Positions 30,775-41,873 of a DNA stretch of 64,000 nt are shown here, in pieces. The translations under genes and the position numbers were made by a program. The number at the start of each line of letters is the position of its first letter. The stretch's first letter is position 1. Location of the stretch: positions 186,001 through 250,000 of the forward strand of contig BBMT01000003.1 of assembly GCA_000755425.1 (NCBI GenBank), in the 5' to 3' direction. The stretch comes from Vibrio maritimus (GTDB lineage Bacteria; Pseudomonadota; Gammaproteobacteria; Enterobacterales; Vibrionaceae). The notes under the pieces were generated by a model that was not told where the DNA came from, ran no database searches, and saw nothing but the letters and a program-made list of their open reading frames with translations.

Positions 30775-30809
30775 AAAAAAAGCTCGGGCAATAATGACCG
30801 AGCTTTTTG
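30775..30809. terminator. Bidirectional terminator
   Basis: AGCTCGG (30781-30787) pairs with CCGAGCT (30798-30804), flanked by an A run on the left and a T run on the right, between two convergent genes. Confidence 0.87.
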
Positions 30810-30823
30810 TATAAAGAGGCTAT

Positions 30824-31965
30824 TTACAACGCATTTTCTAAGATCTGACGCGATACATCGATGGTGATGGATTGGTTTTCACCAAGTTTGAGATAACCGT
30901 TGTCTTCGAGTTTCTTAATCACTGCTTCTACAGCCTCAGATTTGTCACCGTCGACTTCCGAAAGGCGCGTATCTACGTTCAATTTGGCATAGAAAGCCTC
31001 GATTGCATCGATGGTGCGCTCAGCCAAATCGTCACTCGAAGAGAAACCGAATACATTTCGACCCATCTGCTCGATTTTTCCTTTCTTAAATTCCATTTGG
31101 CTGCGAAGTAGTGAAGGCTGAACAATGGCTAGTGAACGTGCGTGATCCACATGCCAAAGGGCAGTAAGCTGGTGCCCTATCATATGTGTCGCCCAATCTT
31201 GTGGCATTCCGGTACCAATTAGGCCGTTTAGGGCTTGGTTCGCTGTCCACATTAAATTCGCTCTCCATGCATCGTCACGTTGTTCAAAGGAGTCTCCCAG
31301 TACAAGCAGGTTGCGAAGCAGCACTTCAGCATAACCTTCCTGAACCATGTGCCTGTTGGCGAGGTGATGTATTGTTCGCAGACATGTACCCAAGCATCAA
31401 CTAAGCCATTGATCAGTTGACGTTCAGGTAGAGTTTTCATGGCATCTGGGTCTAGAACAGCGAATGCGGGTCTGACAGTAGGCGATAGGAAACCGAGCTT
31501 TTCTTGGGTCGCTTTCTTAGTCACTACGGCGCCCATGTTGGACTCAGAACCAGTAGCTGGCAGAGTGAGTACGACACCAAGTGGAATCGCAGTTTCTGGT
31601 TTGTAAACGCCAGTGATCAGATCCCAACTGTCGCCATCATGCAAAGACGCGGCGGCAACGTATTTGGTGCCATCAATGACACTACCGCCACCCACAGCAA
31701 GCAGGTACGTGACATTTTCTGCTTTTACTATGTCGATGGCTTTATCCAGAGTCTCTTTCGTTGGATTAGCCTCTACGCCTGAGAACTCGAGCCATTCATG
31801 GTCGCCCAGTGCTGAGGTTACTTGGTCATAAACGCCATTCTTTTTGATAGAGCCACCGCCGTAGATAACGAGGACTTTTGAATCTTTCGGGATGCTATTG
31901 GTGATCTGTTCAATCTGACCTTGGCCAAAGTGAATCACAGTAGGGTTTACGTAGCTGAATTTCAT
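30824..31965 (-). CDS. Iron-containing alcohol dehydrogenase, YqhD-like (frameshifted)
   Basis: About 380 residues when repaired. NAD(P)-binding signatures include LVIYGGGSIKKNGVYDQV and LLAVGGGSVIDGTKY; LTLPATGSESNMGAVV follows. Metal ligands are probably the Asp and His of DAWVHVCEQY and the histidines in MIGHQLTALWHVDH. This is the YqhD/butanol dehydrogenase subgroup, which reduces a broad range of aldehydes with NADPH. The frame breaks near 31350: one extra G gives SPTGHMVQEGYAEVLL. It stands alone and is convergent with the transporter. Confidence 0.92.
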
Positions 31966-32080
31966 GACTTTGCCTTTTGAATAGTATAAGTAGCTTGGTA
32001 TGTATTGCCTTTGTATCTATAACTCAGAGGATTGATTCTCAGTTATTTCAATGCTGTTACTTATACTTGGGGCAAATAGA

Positions 32081-32103
32081 TCAGGCTTCAAGGGGAAGCC
32101 TGA
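32081..32103 (-). terminator. Weak terminator-like hairpin
   Basis: TCAGGCTTC/GAAGCCTGA, 9-bp perfect stem with a 5-base loop, about 40 bases past the lipoprotein stop on the minus strand. The following tract ATCTATTT is only moderately T-rich. Confidence 0.5.
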
Positions 32104-32141
32104 GTCAAATTGGCTGTTTTGAAGAGTGTAATGGCGTCAGG

Positions 32142-32756
32142 TTAGCTACAATTGGGCGCGCTACCTGCGATTTGACGCTCTTGTCGAAGCTCTTTGTGTA
32201 AGGCTTCCAACTGAACTTTAGCTTGGTTTACATCGTTCATACTAGAGCTGAGCTTGACGTATTTGCTCACCGCTCTGTCTACACCATCTGTGTTGTCACG
32301 GTCGTAGTCAATCAAGGCCTGCATAGCGACACCTGCTTCTTTGTAGGACTGCTGTGACGCTTCCTCGGCTCTTAGTGCTGCGCGGTAAGCATCGTCATGC
32401 TGACAAGCTATCAATGCAGTTACTGAGTTTTCTACATCGGGACCGAACTCAAGCGTCGGTTTCGCCGGAGGCGGTGGGGTACTTTCAGATGCTTGCTTGG
32501 CTTCAGCCTGTTGGTCTTTGGCATACCCGTCCACAGCGCCTGCGGTACCCCCAGCCAGAGCTCCAGCCGTTACGTTGCGGCTTAAACGATATGTATCGAC
32601 TTCCCCATCAACAATGAGGTCAGTGAGTGCTCCAAGCATTCCAGCAGACACAGCGCCTACTGCTGCTCCTTCTGCGGCTCCTTGGGTTGTGTTAGCACCG
32701 CATCCGACTAGCAAACTAGCTGCGATAGCACTCGCTAAAAGCGATTTTAACTTCAT
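32142..32756 (-). CDS. Glycine-zipper lipoprotein
   Basis: 204 residues. Lipobox SLLVGC with Cys at residue 19. Residues 25-75 contain repeated small-residue zippers (GAAEGAAVGAVSAGMLGAL, AGALAGGTAGAVDG), typical of membrane-embedded glycine-zipper segments. A proline-rich linker and a helical C-terminal domain follow. The function is not known; similar proteins occur in bacterial envelopes. Single gene with its own promoter region. Confidence 0.82.
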   Translation of the reverse strand: MKLKSLLASAIAASLLVGCGANTTQGAAEGAAVGAVSAGMLGALTDLIVDGEVDTYRLSRNVTAGALAGGTAGAVDGYAKDQQAEAKQASESTPPPPAKPTLEFGPDVENSVTALIACQHDDAYRAALRAEEASQQSYKEAGVAMQALIDYDRDNTDGVDRAVSKYVKLSSSMNDVNQAKVQLEALHKELRQERQIAGSAPNCS

Positions 32757-33149
32757 GGTTCCATCCTATGTAACCGACTGTAATAAAAGCATTATAGGAC
32801 GATTTGGTTGAAAATAGATCGACAAAATCTGATTTGCTCTTTTGCATGCTCTAAAACAAAATTTTCAACTAGAAAGAAACGCTAAGAAATAAGGGTTTTG
32901 CAACATTCCTAACCGACAGGAAACGGGGTTATTGCTGCAAATTAAGTTGTTGTCATTTACATCCAATCTGCAAAATATTGCGAGGCATTTCTTAAGAAAG
33001 CCTATTAAAAATCTCAATAAGCGCAATTTTTACTCGCTTTATTTTCTTGGTAGCTAAAGTGTCACTGAACTATCAATCAATTGCTAGGTATGCATTTACC
33101 AGACATATGGTCTTGATGCTTGTTGTTGGCTAGTTAATCACACTGCTTA
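32757..33149. other. Divergent intergenic region
   Basis: About 390 bases between the divergent lipoprotein and chitinase genes. AT-rich and presumably carrying both promoters. I see no reading frame and no clear operator symmetry. Confidence 0.4.
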
Positions 33150-35589
33150 ATGGAAAATAAACTAATGGAAAACTCTATTCAGAAGGGGCTGGTGAATACT
33201 GGCAGTAAACTGAGTTTACTGGCTGCAATTTGCGCCGCTACGATCTATTCACCACTCTCAGCTGGGTCTGCGACGCAGCCAGATTGTCGACCTGATGGTC
33301 TTTACCAAACCCCGGGGATTCAAGTGCCATACTGCACGATTTACGATGCAGAGGGACGGGAGGTTATGGGAGCCGACCACCCAAGACGAGTGATTGGTTA
33401 TTTCACTAGCTGGCGTTCTGGTGATGACCCTCAGGCTGCCTATCTTGTGAATGATATACCTTGGGAGCAGCTCACTCATATTAACTATGCGTTTGTCAGT
33501 ATTGGCTCTGATGGCAAGGTCAATGTTGGTGATGTTAATGATCCGACCAACGTAGCAGTGAATAAAGAATGGCCGGGGGTGGAAATTGACCCTGCCCTTG
33601 GCTTTAAAGGACATTTTGGTGCATTAGCAACGGCTAAAAAGAAACATGGTGTAAAAACACTTATTTCCATTGGTGGCTGGGCCGAAACCGGCGGCCATTT
33701 TGGTCCGGATGGTACACGAATCGCTGACGGCGGTTTTTATACGATGACAACCAACGCCGATGGTTCTGTGAACACCCAAGGCATCGAAACGTTTGCTAAC
33801 TCTGCCGTTGAAATGATGCGAAACTATCAATTTGATGGTTTAGATATTGATTACGAATACCCAACCTCGATGTCAGGTGCGGGTAATCCAGATGATAAAG
33901 CGTTTGCGGAATCCAGACGCCCACATTTGTGGAAATCCTACGAAGTTCTAATGAAGGTGCTGCGAGAAAAGCTTGATGTGGCCAGTGCGCAAGATGGCGT
34001 TCATTACATGCTGACGATCGCAGCGCCTTCATCGGGCTACCTGTTGCGTGGTATGGAAACCATGTCAGTTAATCAGTACCTCGATTACGTTAATATCATG
34101 ACCTATGATTTGCACGGTGCTTGGAACGACCACGTGGGCCACAATGCAGCGCTCTATGATACAGGTAAAGACTCTGAACTTGCGATGTGGAATGTTTATG
34201 GTACTGCCGCTTATGGTGGGATAGGTTATCTGAATACGGATTGGGCGTACCATTATTTCCGAGGCTCAATGCCAGCAGGTCGAATTAATATTGGTGTTCC
34301 TTACTATACCCGAGGTTGGAAAAATGTAACCGGTGGCACCAATGGTTTGTGGGGCAGAGCACCGTTACCTAATCAATCAGAATGTCCAGCGGGCACAGGT
34401 GAAGGTGAGAAGAACAACTGTGGCTATGGTGCACTGGGTATCGATAACATGTGGCATGACAAAGATGCCAATGGCAATGAGATGGGCGCAGGCTCTAACC
34501 CAATGTGGCATGCCAAAAACCTTGAAAAGGGTATTTGGGGCTCTTATGCTGCGGCTTATGGCTAGATCCAGTGAATGACCCATCCGACAAGTTTGTTGGT
34601 ACCTATACTCGAAATTATGACAGTGTTGCTGTTGCTCCTTGGCTTTGGAATGCCGAGAAAAATGTCTTCCTTTCCACTGAAGATGTCGATTCCATTAATA
34701 CCAAAGCACAGTACGTTATCGACAAGGAAATTGGTGGCATCATGTTTTGGGAGCTAGCAGGTGACTATAACTGTTATGTTCTTGATGCTAATGGTAACCG
34801 CGGTTCGGTTGATTTAACGGAGAGTGCGTGCGCGACGGGTAATGGTGAGTACCACATGGGTAACAGCATGACTAAGGCCATGTACGACAAGTTTTTGAGT
34901 GCGACTCCTTATGGAAACAAAGTTGCGACAGGAGCAGTGCCTGAAAAAGCCGTGGACATTACGGTTTCAATTAGTGGATTCAAAGTCGGTGACCAAAACT
35001 ATCCAATCAACCCGAAAGTGACCTTCACTAATAACACGGGAAGTGACCTACCTGGTGGTACAGAGTTTCAGTTTGATATACCTGTTTCTGCCCTGATAAC
35101 GCAAAAGATCAATCTGGTGGTGGTTTGAAGGTGATAGCTTCTGGTCACACGAGAGCGAACAATATCGGTGGTCTTGATGGCCCAATGCACCGTGTCGCGT
35201 TTAGCCTACCTAACTGGAAGAACTTAGCGGCAGGAGCGACTTACGAGTTGGACATGGTGTATTACTTGCCAATTTCGGGGCCTGCCAATTACACAGTGAA
35301 TGTAAATGGCGTAGATTATGCGTTTGCATTTGAACAACCAAATCTTCCGCTTGCAGACTTAAATGCAGGTGGCGGGAATGGTGGCGGCACAGGCGGTGGT
35401 AGTGATACTTGTAGTCTTACTGGTGTAAACGAGTACCCGAATTTCCCTAACCTTGACTGGGAAGGCAAACCAAGTCACGCCAGCGGTGGTAATAAGATGA
35501 GCTATCAGGGCGTTGTCTACAAAGCGAAATGGTGGACGAATTCGGTACCAGGAAGTGATGGAAGCTGGGAAAAAGTGTGTGTTATCTAA
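33150..35589 (+). CDS. Secreted GH18 chitinase with chitin-binding domain (two frameshifts)
   Basis: About 813 residues when repaired. Signal peptide to about residue 40. The GH18 catalytic motif DGLDIDYE lies at 229-236 with E236 as the proton donor; [15 protein letters not shown] is the second family motif, and YDLHGAWND and [15 protein letters not shown] follow. A linker rich in Gly leads to a C-terminal chitin-binding domain (CBM5/12-like, [30 protein letters not shown]). Frame breaks lie near 34563 (one G missing, AYGLDPVNDP) and near 35095 (one C missing, [13 protein letters not shown]). An alternative start at 33165 (second Met) has a better ribosome-binding site. It degrades chitin outside the cell. 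Confidence 0.93.
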
Positions 35590-35613
35590 TACACGAGAGT
35601 AACCAACATCCAT

Positions 35614-35647
35614 GAAAAAAGCCGCTCGGGGGAGAGCGGCTTTGTTT
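35614..35647 (+). terminator. Terminator after chitinase
   Basis: GCCGCTC (35621-35627) pairs with GAGCGGC (35634-35640), with an A run before and TTTGTTT after. Confidence 0.85.
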
Positions 35648-35693
35648 ATAGTTAAAATTGGTTATTATTCAAGGAGAAACAACAGTAGTTTAA

Positions 35694-36909
35694 CTATTCA
35701 AAGACATAGCCTTCAGGGATCACCACAATGCCTTTTTCCGAAATATGAAAGCGTCGAGCGTCTTCTGTCGGATTCACGCCGATCACCGTGCCATCAGGAA
35801 TATTGACGTGCTTATCAACGATACAGTTGACCAACTGACAGCCTTCACCCACTGTCACATCACCAAACAAGATGCTATCGGCAATGGTCGCGCCATCATT
35901 GATACGTACATTGGATGACAAAATGGAATGGTGTACAGAGCCGCCTGAGTTCACCACGCCATTGGCGATAATAGAATTAATAAAAATACCTTCGTTACCC
36001 GTCGCCGAAGGTACAGTACGCGCTGGTGGAAGTTGAGGCTCGTAGGTGCGAATTCCCCAGTTTTCTTGATACAAGTTCATGGGAGGAACAGGCTCTAGTA
36101 AGTCCATGTTTGCTTCATAAAAGGAATCAATGGTGCCGACATCACGCCAGTAGCAATCACGCGCTACACGTCCTTTGTCATCACCAAAGTTATAGGCATA
36201 AACACCTTGCGAGTCGATAAGCTTAGGGATGATGTCCTTACCAAAGTCATGACTCGAACTGTCAAGCTCCGCATCTTGCTCCAGTGCTTGTTGCAGGGCT
36301 TCCATTTCAAACACATAGATCCCCATAGAAACCAAAGAGCGATTTGGATCGCTTGGCATAGAGGCGGGATCGCTAGGTTTCTCGTAAAAGTCGGTCACTT
36401 GTTTTTTCGCGTTGGTGGCCATAACTCCAAAGGCAGTTGCTTCCTCTCGTGGGACATCCATGCAGGCCACAGTGAGCTTTGCACCGCTGTCTTTGTGCTC
36501 TTGAACCATAGCTTCGTAGTCCATGCGATAGATATGGTCGCCGGACAAAACTACTACATGCTTGGCTTCACTTCGTGATAGTAGCCACATATTGTGATAA
36601 ATCGCGTCAGCGGTACCTTCGTACCAAGCCCCACCTTTTCTCATCTGCGGTGGAACCACAGTAATGTATTCTTTCAGTTCTGGTTGAAGATCGACCAACC
36701 ATCACGGATGTGTTTGTGTAAAGAATGGGATTTATACTGGGTAAGAACCAATATTTGACGAAGGCAGAGTGCAAACAGTTGGTTAGTGTGAAGTCTATGA
36801 TTCGATATTTTCCGCCAAAAGGAACCGCTGGCTTAGCTCTGTCATCGGTTAGGGGACTTAACCGCGAGCCCATGCCGCCCGCTAGGACGATAGTAAGAAC
36901 GTCTTGCAT
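35694..36909 (-). CDS. glgC: Glucose-1-phosphate adenylyltransferase (two frameshifts)
   Basis: About 405 residues when repaired. Makes ADP-glucose, the first committed step of glycogen synthesis. The N-terminal signature [26 protein letters not shown] is clear, as is [15 protein letters not shown]. The middle part is out of frame: breaks near 36770 (one base missing in [16 protein letters not shown]) and near 36685 (one C missing before PELKEYI) restore the full protein. The C-terminal beta-helix ([17 protein letters not shown], [16 protein letters not shown]) is complete. It is a single minus-strand gene, convergent with the chitinase. Confidence 0.94.
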
Positions 36910-37288
36910 CTTATTTCTCCCTGAAATTGTGCAATTAGAGTAGGTCTAGTCTTTTACCTTTCAAGAAACACGCCAGAGGTTAACGTGTTGATTATTAATG
37001 AAGAGCTGAGCTGAACATGGTGTGATTGCACCAAATTAGTGATGGACTTTGACTGAGTGCACGTTTGTTGTGCTTAAGATGAGTTGATGTTTCAACTTGG
37101 TGCAAAGCAGGATAGAAACAAGGGTTATTGCATCGCGAGCAGCTATTTGCCAGTATAAAAGATTAAAGCTGTACGTAGGTGCTCTTGGAGGTCATTTGTG
37201 TTCTTGTTTTACATTGTAAATTGAACTGGCTAATCGACACTAAATTTGCGAAATAGTGTCGATTTTCTCTATGGGAGGTATGCAACGA
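36910..37288. promoter_or_regulatory. glgC upstream region with inverted repeats
   Basis: About 380 bases before glgC and after idi. TTGCACCAA (37026-37034) and TTGGTGCAA (37097-37105) form a perfect 9-bp inverted repeat 62 bases apart, and GTTGATGTTTCAAC (37083-37096) is a small hairpin beside the second copy. Near idi, ATCGACACTA/TAGTGTCGAT (around 37233-37263) is a terminator-like hairpin. No gene is seen. Confidence 0.45.
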
Positions 37289-37837
37289 TCAGTCGTTGAG
37301 ATACGCGGTGACTTTGTTTAAGACCAGTTTGAACCATGCTGTGTAGGCCTGCGGCTGTGCGACTATTGTCTGTTCAATAGTACTAAGCGTTTGCCATTCA
37401 CATGCTTCTGCCTCACGAGGATTGATATCGAGTGTGACATCGTTGATTTGTGCAATCACAATATGATCCAATTCATTTTCAGTGAGGCCATTGTCGAATT
37501 TAGCAAGATAGCTAATAGTGCCGATATCTATAAACGATAGGGGATCCTGAATACCTAACTCTTCTTCTAGACGACGTTTTGAGGCATGAAGAATGTCTTC
37601 ATCGGGTCTAGGGTGAGAGCAGCAAGTGTTGCTCCAAAGTCCACCACTATGATACTTGTTTGATGCACGTTTTTGCATTAGGAACTCAAGTTCACCATCA
37701 CGATAGCGATACAACATGACTGAAAAGGCGAGGTGACGAAAGCCCATTCGGTGTGCATCTAACTTGTCTTCGGTTCCAATTGGGTTTCCAAATTTATCGA
37801 CAACAACAACGAGATCTTCAAGCATAGGTACTCTCAT
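37289..37837 (-). CDS. idi: Isopentenyl-diphosphate delta-isomerase, type 1
   Basis: 182 residues, intact. Interconverts isopentenyl and dimethylallyl diphosphate. The active-site Cys lies in SNTCCSHPRP, and the Nudix-type segment RRLEEELGI carries the catalytic Glu. Length is normal for the type 1 enzyme. It lies 140 bases after the AMMECR1-like gene on the same strand and may be co-transcribed with it. Confidence 0.94.
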   Translation of the reverse strand: MRVPMLEDLVVVVDKFGNPIGTEDKLDAHRMGFRHLAFSVMLYRYRDGELEFLMQKRASNKYHSGGLWSNTCCSHPRPDEDILHASKRRLEEELGIQDPLSFIDIGTISYLAKFDNGLTENELDHIVIAQINDVTLDINPREAEACEWQTLSTIEQTIVAQPQAYTAWFKLVLNKVTAYLND

Positions 37838-37977
37838 AATGTGGCAACCGCGACATCCACTGTTCGCTGTACCAGTTTAAAAAGTTCACTCAACTCCTGT
37901 TGTGAGCGCGAATCATACCACCAAAGATTTAAATAGCACACAGATTGAAAGTGCGGCGAGAAAATCAGTAAGATCGT

Positions 37978-38577
37978 CTACATTCTCCGGTACTTACGGC
38001 TCAATTTTTGAACGTCAAATACTTTTACCGTCATATCTTCTGGCCAATAAGTAGGGTGCCAGCCTGCTTTTTGCTTTAGGTGCTGGAGAAAATGAATGGG
38101 ACTTGGTAGTTGCTCCCAAACCTGAGGAAGGAATAGTGCGGCTTTTTTGCCATCAGACAATGTCAATCCACATTTATTGTGGGTGAGATAAGTTATGAGT
38201 GCCGACTCAGAAGCTACATCGAGGGATTTAGGCTCCGTCAAAACCGATACTTCGATCTCTAAACCATCGACTTGCGATTTTTGTAGTGGCAGAAACCGTT
38301 TATCCTGACAGCAACTCGCCCAAGCTTTGCGCATCACCTCCAAAACTAACGGGACTTTGGGGACGGTGGTTCCAATGCAGCCTTGAAGTTGACCATCGAC
38401 ATGGAGACTGACAAAGCACGCGCCTTTTTCTGCTATGGCTTTAGGGTAGTCATCAAGTCTTACTTTCGGTAGAGGCTTTTCCGCTAAATAACAGCTCACG
38501 GTGACTTCAACCATATCGAGTAGCTTTGACAGCTCCTGATTGGTTAGCGTTTTATCTTGATATTGCGTAGCTGACAT
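37978..38577 (-). CDS. AmmeMemoRadiSam system protein A (AMMECR1 family)
   Basis: 199 residues. AMMECR1 fold with the conserved segment GACFVSLHVDGQLQGCIGT, then PKVPLVLEVMRKAWASCCQDKRF and ISVLT-like LEIEVSVLTEP. The function is unknown in all organisms. It overlaps the MEMO-like gene by about 26 bases at its start. Together with that gene and the radical SAM gene on the other side it forms the AmmeMemoRadiSam trio. Confidence 0.92.
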   Translation of the reverse strand: MSATQYQDKTLTNQELSKLLDMVEVTVSCYLAEKPLPKVRLDDYPKAIAEKGACFVSLHVDGQLQGCIGTTVPKVPLVLEVMRKAWASCCQDKRFLPLQKSQVDGLEIEVSVLTEPKSLDVASESALITYLTHNKCGLTLSDGKKAALFLPQVWEQLPSPIHFLQHLKQKAGWHPTYWPEDMTVKVFDVQKLSRKYRRM

Positions 38578-39344
38578 AACCTACCACCCTGCTTTTATCG
38601 CCATGAGGGCTGTCCCCTGAGTTAGTACGGGACAGTTGTTGCAAATGGCATCGTTGTTGTTTTATGAGTTGGTTTACTGCATTTACTCCAAGGTAGCCAC
38701 ATGCCTCCTTACTTGTTAGTAGTCGACCTTCTTCTATCTTGCTGCAGCTCTTGCTATCTATATCTTCACACTCTTCGTAGGTATAGAAATGGCTAAGATC
38801 TGTGCTAATGACGAGTAGTGTCCTGTCGTCCCAATACGGTTCGATTAACTGTGCGACGTCGATGGAGTTTACAGTACCTGTAAGTATAGGGATCAACTCA
38901 AAATCGGACAGGCAAAGCTGTAAAAATGGCAATTGTACCTCTAGGCTATGCTCTTCTGCGTGGGCATGATCGTTGTAGTGACAGTTAGGGTTGTTCATCA
39001 GTTGTGCAATCGTCTCTGTGTCGAGTCGGACATCGCCAAGTGGTGTAGAAAAAAAGCGATGTGTCGGCAACGCACAACCACGAAAGGCTACACGATGATT
39101 CGGCCCTACCAGAAGTACACGCTTAAATTGAACTCTTGTCTCTTTTATAAGGCTATAAGCCGCAGCCGCAGTAGAGCCAGAAAAAACGAAACCGGCATGA
39201 GGGACAATCAGCTGCTAATTGTTGGCTGTCATCGCTATGTGTGAAAGCGCTATATGGGGATAGTAATTGTGAGACGTGCCGAGATAGCTGATTGGCATCG
39301 GCAAAATAAAATCGACCTGCAACAGCGGTTGGCCGCACCTCCAT
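38552..39344 (-). CDS. AmmeMemoRadiSam system protein B (MEMO family; frameshifted)
   Basis: About 264 residues when repaired. Start ATG at 39344, with GGGAGG upstream. Begins MEVRPTAVAGRFYFADANQL. After a one-base break near 39217 the family motif IVPHAGFVFSG continues, then VLLVGPNHRV and ELIPILTGT and STDLSHFYTYEE. MEMO proteins are dioxygenase-like, with metal-binding histidines in these motifs. The break is best explained by one extra G after TTAGCAGCT. Divergent from the radical SAM partner. Confidence 0.9.
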
Positions 39345-39416
39345 GTCACCTCCCAAATCCTTGATTGGCTATTCTATACTCTAGTTAGTATAGGTTTTGT
39401 GTGGCTCAGGTGCAGG

Positions 39417-40498
39417 ATGAAATCAGCAGAGATCGTTTACCCCACAAAATATTGGCAGCCGCTATCAGATGGCCGTGTCCGTTGTACTTTGTGTCCGCGA
39501 TACTGCACGTTAAGAGAAGGGAAGCGCGGTGCTTGTTTCGTGCGCCGGGCTCATCATGGAGAAATCGTACTCACTACTTATGGACGTTCCAGTGGATTTT
39601 GCATCGACCCGATTGAAAAAAAGCCACTCAATCATTTTTATCCCGGCAGTTCGGTACTTTCGTTTGGTACCGCTGGATGTAATCTCGGTTGTAAGTTCTG
39701 TCAAAATTGGAATATCAGTAAATCTCGCAAAATGGAGTCACTAGGTAGACAAGCAACCCCTCAGCAGATTGCAACTACTGCTAACACTCATCACTGTGAC
39801 AGTATTGCGTTTACCTATAACGATCCGGTGATTTTTTTGGAATACGCAGTCGATACGGCGATGGCATGTAAAGAGCTAACATCCATACCGTAGCTGTATC
39901 TGCTGGCTTTATAAACGCGAAGCCAAGAGAGCAGTTTTTCTCTGTAATGGATGCGGCCAATATTGACTTAAAAGCGTTTTCAGAACGTTTCTACAAGAAG
40001 GTCTGTGGTGGAGAGCTCGCACCTGTGCTTGAGACACTAGAGTACCTGCATCAAGAGACATCTGTTTGGTTTGAACTGACCACTTTGTTGATTCCCGGTG
40101 AAAATGATAGTGAGCGAGAGATAGATCAAATGACTCAGTGGGTTGTCGAGCATTTGGGGTGCGATGTACCGCTTCATTTCAGCGCATTTCATCCTGATTT
40201 CAAAATGATGGAAACGCCACGAACACCTTCGAATACGCTTGTGATGGCGAGACATATTGCACTCCGAAATGGGTTAAATTATGTGTATGTTGGCAATGTC
40301 CATAATGAACAGTGTAGCAGCACCTATTGTCCAAGCTGCGGTCATAAAGTGCTGAGTCGGAATTGGTTTGAGTTGGGTACTTGGGCACTCACCGATACTG
40401 GTAAATGTAGCCATTGCAACACTCAGATTGCAGGGCGGTTCGGTGCGACATCCAAACCCTTCGGAAGACGAAGGATACCCGTTAATATTGTTTGTTAA
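39417..40498 (+). CDS. AmmeMemoRadiSam system radical SAM enzyme (frameshifted)
   Basis: About 360 residues when repaired. The ATG at 39417 is chosen because homologues start with a short segment before DGRVRC-LCP, as in LSDGRVRCTLCPRYC here. The radical SAM motif is C88, C92, C95 in TAGCNLGCKFCQNWNIS. The frame breaks near 39883: one base missing in KEL-NIHTVAVSAGFIN. It ends with a zinc-ribbon-like pair CPSCGHK and CSHCNTQ. The substrate is unknown. It is transcribed away from the MEMO and AMMECR1 genes. Confidence 0.91.
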
Positions 40499-40635
40499 AT
40501 CATAGATTTATCAATAAAAATCTAGGGCGTCTCAAAATTGATAATGGTAATTATACTTTAGTCTTAAAGGGTTGATAGTGATCGATAGAGTGGCTAATGT
40601 AGTATTTACAGAGACCGGAGTATCAGGAGAAAGAC

Positions 40636-40784
40636 ATGGATGTAGTCGTAATGCTAACCAACGGACGTTTGGTGTTCTTGAAGACTGTGACAAGCTTGAA
40701 TTAGAAGGTCAGATGGTCGAGTGTTGGGTTGAGGAAGAAGAAGGCTTTGAACTGGCAACAGGTGAAGTAGAACGCGTACTTTAG
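40636..40784 (+). CDS. Small conserved-looking protein, 49 residues (frameshifted)
   Basis: The start ATG has AGGAG 6 bases upstream. MDVVVMLTNGRLVFLKT is followed, after a one-base break near 40682, by CDKLELEGQMVECWVEEEEG and ends GEVERVL. The strong ribosome-binding site, the acidic C-terminus and the terminator directly after support a real gene. I recognise no family. Confidence 0.6.
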
Positions 40785-40811
40785 GCTTCAATACCAATAA
40801 CAGTAACAACT

Positions 40812-40850
40812 AAACCCCGCAATTGCGTTTGCTTTGCGGGGTTTTATTTT
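40812..40850 (+). terminator. Terminator after small gene
   Basis: AACCCCGCAA (40813-40822) pairs with TTGCGGGGTT (40834-40843), followed by TTATTTTTT. Confidence 0.85.
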
Positions 40851-40897
40851 TTCGCTCAGTAGCCTCTATTTAGCTGTTATTGCTTAATAGAAGGTGA

Positions 40898-41403
40898 CTA
40901 AGCTTGTTGTGCTGTTAGAGCACGCTTTTCCAGAAACTTAGCGATAGCAGTAACACCAGCGATGTACATTGCACCACCTAGAAGTGCAACAGCCATCCAA
41001 GAGAAACCGTGTTCAACAACGTGATCTTTGTGAAGAATACACATTACTACGTACGCGAATGTGATGTAGCTGAATGCAAAGTGAGCGATAGGCCCATGCC
41101 GATCGTTACAAGTACAACACCCGCAACGTAAATATAAAATGCGTTCTCACCACCAACAACCGGAGCCAGTGCGCCAAGTGTTGCTGGGATTAACATACCC
41201 ATTGCGATACCAACGATACCCGCAGCAAAAATGTTCTTTAGCTTAGATAGGTCAAATTTCGCTTCAAAGAAGAAAATAAGCGCCAGGAAAGCAGGCCACT
41301 TGTCGTGGATACCTAGTTTCTGAAGGATAACAGTGCCAGCTACGATCCAGATCGTTAGCATAAGCGTTTTAGTCATGTGCGCTGAATTGAATACTTGATT
41401 CAT
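40898..41403 (-). CDS. Integral membrane protein of unknown function (frameshifted)
   Basis: About 168 residues when repaired. Four to five membrane helices: TLMLTIWIVAGTVIL, ALIFFFEAKF, IFAAGIVGIAMGMLIPATLGAL, FYIYVAGVVLVTIGMG, then after a break near 41092 (one base) IAHFAFSYITFAYVVMCILH and SWMAVALLGGAMYIAGVTA. The end is EKRALTAQQA. I recognise no family. It stands alone, with a long upstream region. Confidence 0.72.
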
Positions 41404-41873
41404 GATTTGTTCTCATAGGGTGTATGTAAGAAGTTTGGGCGCGGAGTCTATAGTGAGTTGAGCTTTAGGTCACTAGGGCGAAAACGGCAACCATAGTGAA
41501 TGTTGGAAGGATAAAGGCCATATTGATAACTATATGAATTGGTGAGCAAAATTTGAGCGGTGTCTATTTTTGCTCTGAATAAGGGGTGGCGCTTGAATCA
41601 AGGTCGACTATTAGAGCAATAAAACTAACAGCAAGTGTTGACGTCAAATTTTTACGGAGTTCTAGTAACTTGCTTAAAAATTGCCCGTTTGAATGAAATT
41701 TACTCTCTCAGCCACATTTGGAAACAATGCTTCACGTTTTTACATTAGCTCGTAATGGTTTGATAAACATCTTCGCTACCCACTTGCGGGTTGGGGTGGT
41801 TTAATCAATCCGTGTTTAGTTGTTCTGTCCACTTCAATTAACCACACACACATCCAACATTGTATTGATGTTT
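41404..41873. other. Intergenic region upstream of a plus-strand terminator
   Basis: About 470 bases with no convincing reading frame on either strand. The last part (from about 41820) leads directly into a strong plus-strand terminator, so a plus-strand transcript likely starts within this region. Confidence 0.5.
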
